Assembly (NCBI GenBank): GCA_004296815.1
Contig: SCVT01000100.1
Span: forward strand, 1 to 16,491
Length of the DNA: 16,491 bases
Direction: 5' to 3'
Source: Reyranella sp.
GTDB lineage: Bacteria; Pseudomonadota; Alphaproteobacteria; Reyranellales; Reyranellaceae
The notes below the pieces were generated by a model, which had not been told where the DNA came from, did not search any database, and worked only from the letters and a program-made list of their open reading frames with translations. Position numbers and translations under genes: made by a program. Shown piece after piece: positions 15,727 through 16,491 of the stretch; the first letter of the stretch is position 1; each line of letters opens with the position of its first letter.

Positions 15727-16281
15727 ATGATCTCGAGACGCGGGCTTCTGTGGTGCGGCTGTGCCGCCGCCGCCTGCGCGACGGTGCCGCTTTCCGCGCG
15801 TGCCGCCCTGCCGCCCATCGCGACGGTGCAGCACGAGGCCTTCATGCGGCTGGCCATCGCCGAGGCGCGCGGCAACCCGCGCTATCCGTTCGGGGCGGTG
15901 ATCGTGAGGCCGGCCCAGGGTGGGAATGGGGGCGAGGTGATGGGCAAGGGTGTCAACGATTCCGGCGCCAGCCCCATCCTGCATGGCGAGATCGCCTGCA
16001 TGAACGATTATGTCCGTCGCAACGGCAACACGGGCTGGGGAGACACGGTGCTCTACACGACGGGCGAGCCCTGTTCGATGTGCATGAGCGCGCTGATGTG
16101 GGCCGGAATCGGCGGCGTGGTCTTCGCCTCCTCGATCGACGGCATCACGCGCGCCGGCATCGACCAGATCCGGATCCGCGCCGAGGCGGTGGCCGAGGCG
16201 ACGCCCTTCTGGAAGGGCCTGTTGCTGGGCGGCGTGCTGGCGGCCGAGACCGACCGCATGTTCCTGGAACGCCAGCGCTGA
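15727..16281 (+). CDS. Tat-exported nucleoside/base deaminase (CDA-fold)
   Basis: A 184-residue zinc deaminase with an export signal. The N-terminus has Ser3-Arg-Arg-Gly-Leu-Leu8, a short hydrophobic Ala/Cys stretch and a likely cleavage after Ala-Arg-Ala near residue 26, so a twin-arginine route to the periplasm is predicted. The zinc site is complete: His86-Gly-Glu88 and Pro115-Cys116-Ser-Met-Cys119. The family (cytidine/guanine/tRNA-adenosine deaminases) removes an amino group from a base. The His-Gly-Glu form is a variant of the more common His-Ala-Glu. Most characterised members are cytosolic, so export is unusual. Ligand unknown. GGGGAG lies six bases before the ATG, giving a firm start. 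It is divergent from the methyltransferase gene. Confidence 0.88.
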   Translation: MISRRGLLWCGCAAAACATVPLSARAALPPIATVQHEAFMRLAIAEARGNPRYPFGAVIVRPAQGGNGGEVMGKGVNDSGASPILHGEIACMNDYVRRNGNTGWGDTVLYTTGEPCSMCMSALMWAGIGGVVFASSIDGITRAGIDQIRIRAEAVAEATPFWKGLLLGGVLAAETDRMFLERQR

Positions 16282-16295
16282 CCGCTCAGGTCAGC
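16277..16295. terminator. Bidirectional hairpin spanning two convergent stop codons
   Basis: GCTGACC at 16277-16283 and GGTCAGC at 16289-16295 form a perfect 7-base stem with a 5-base loop. The deaminase stop TGA (16279-16281) lies in the left arm and the opposing TctC stop (16286-16288) overlaps the loop. The plus-strand flank TTGATATT is mildly T-rich, and the minus-strand flank is not. It is a compact candidate for shared termination between convergent genes, weaker than a textbook intrinsic terminator. Confidence 0.4.
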
Positions 16296-16491
16296 TTGAT
16301 ATTGCCCTTCTGGATGATGTTCCCGAACATCCTGGTCTCGGTGGCGATGCGCGTCTTGAAGTCGGCCGGGTTGAGGTAGGTCGCGCGCATGCCGCCATTG
16401 TGGACCTTGGCGGCGAGCTCGGGCTCGGTGAGGGCCTGGGCGATGGCCTTGTCGACGCGGGCGATGGCGTCCGGCGAGGTCCCGGCAGGGG
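16286..16491 (-). CDS. TctC/Bug family solute-binding protein, C-terminal fragment
   Basis: The window end cuts this gene, leaving 67 C-terminal codons and the stop. The fragment reads Pro-Ala-Gly-Thr-Ser-Pro-Asp-Ala-Ile-Ala-Arg-Val, then Ile-Ala-Gln-Ala-Leu-Thr-Glu-Pro-Glu-Leu, then Tyr-Leu-Asn-Pro-Ala-Asp-Phe, and ends Asn-Ile-Lys-Leu-Thr. The PAGT start, the helix ending in a Glu-Pro-Glu-type turn, the Pro-x-x-Phe motif and the terminal Gly-Asn-Ile-Lys are the regular C-terminal features of Bug/TctC proteins. These are periplasmic binding proteins of tripartite tricarboxylate transporters or orphan binders of small organic acids. It faces the deaminase gene with four bases between the stop codons. 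Confidence 0.82.
   Translation of the reverse strand, partial: PAGTSPDAIARVDKAIAQALTEPELAAKVHNGGMRATYLNPADFKTRIATETRMFGNIIQKGNIKLT

Noticed and set aside
15771..15790. Lipoprotein signal (Cys residues in the deaminase leader)
   Set aside because: The residues before each Cys do not fit a lipobox (no Leu at -3), and a standard Ala-Arg-Ala cleavage site follows.

Overview
This is a GC-rich, gene-dense stretch (few gaps over 100 bases, several overlapping genes) that looks like the chromosome of an alphaproteobacterium. The support is indirect: Tat-exported solute-binding protein and deaminase, a TctC/Bug-type solute-binding protein, a DUF2946-like protein, a DauA-like flavoenzyme, and codon use typical of Rhodospirillales/Hyphomicrobiales. 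Genus cannot be assigned from the sequence alone. The first 13 bases match the 3' end of the Illumina TruSeq adapter, so the left edge is a short-read assembly end and not a biological junction.

Layout. (1) 1-1074: adapter remnant, the truncated N-terminus of a secreted protein (-), a small DUF2946-like Cys-containing protein (-), then a DoxX-family membrane protein (+) with a terminator-like hairpin in its leader. (2) 1079-2776 (-): a tight three-gene unit, sugE-like SMR transporter, then an SDR dehydrogenase, then a NUDIX hydrolase, with a TGATG overlap between the last two. (3) 2842-8599 (+): a complete five-gene peptide/opine-type ABC importer: Tat-exported family-5 binding protein, strong intrinsic terminator, two permeases, two ATPases. 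A near-consensus sigma-54 type element lies upstream. (4) 8609-10160: an AraC-family regulator (-), a DsrE-like single-Cys protein (+) and tRNA-Leu(UAA) (-). (5) 10187-14971: a DauA-like FAD amino acid dehydrogenase (-) divergent from an acyl-CoA synthetase, a dienelactone hydrolase family protein and a DHA2-type MFS transporter (+). (6) 14940-16491: a SAM methyltransferase (-) divergent from a Tat-exported nucleoside/base deaminase (+), which converges on the C-terminus of a TctC/Bug solute-binding protein (-) cut by the window end.

How the genes may work together: the ABC importer is self-contained and probably brings in peptides or related amino compounds. The acyl-CoA synthetase, dienelactone hydrolase and MFS genes form a plausible small catabolic or export unit for an organic acid. 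The window is mostly ordinary accessory metabolism. I found no phage, transposon, CRISPR or defence module. The most interesting points are the exported deaminase, the substitutions at the substrate-binding positions of the DauA-like enzyme, the sigma-54-like element, and the compact divergent or convergent junctions.
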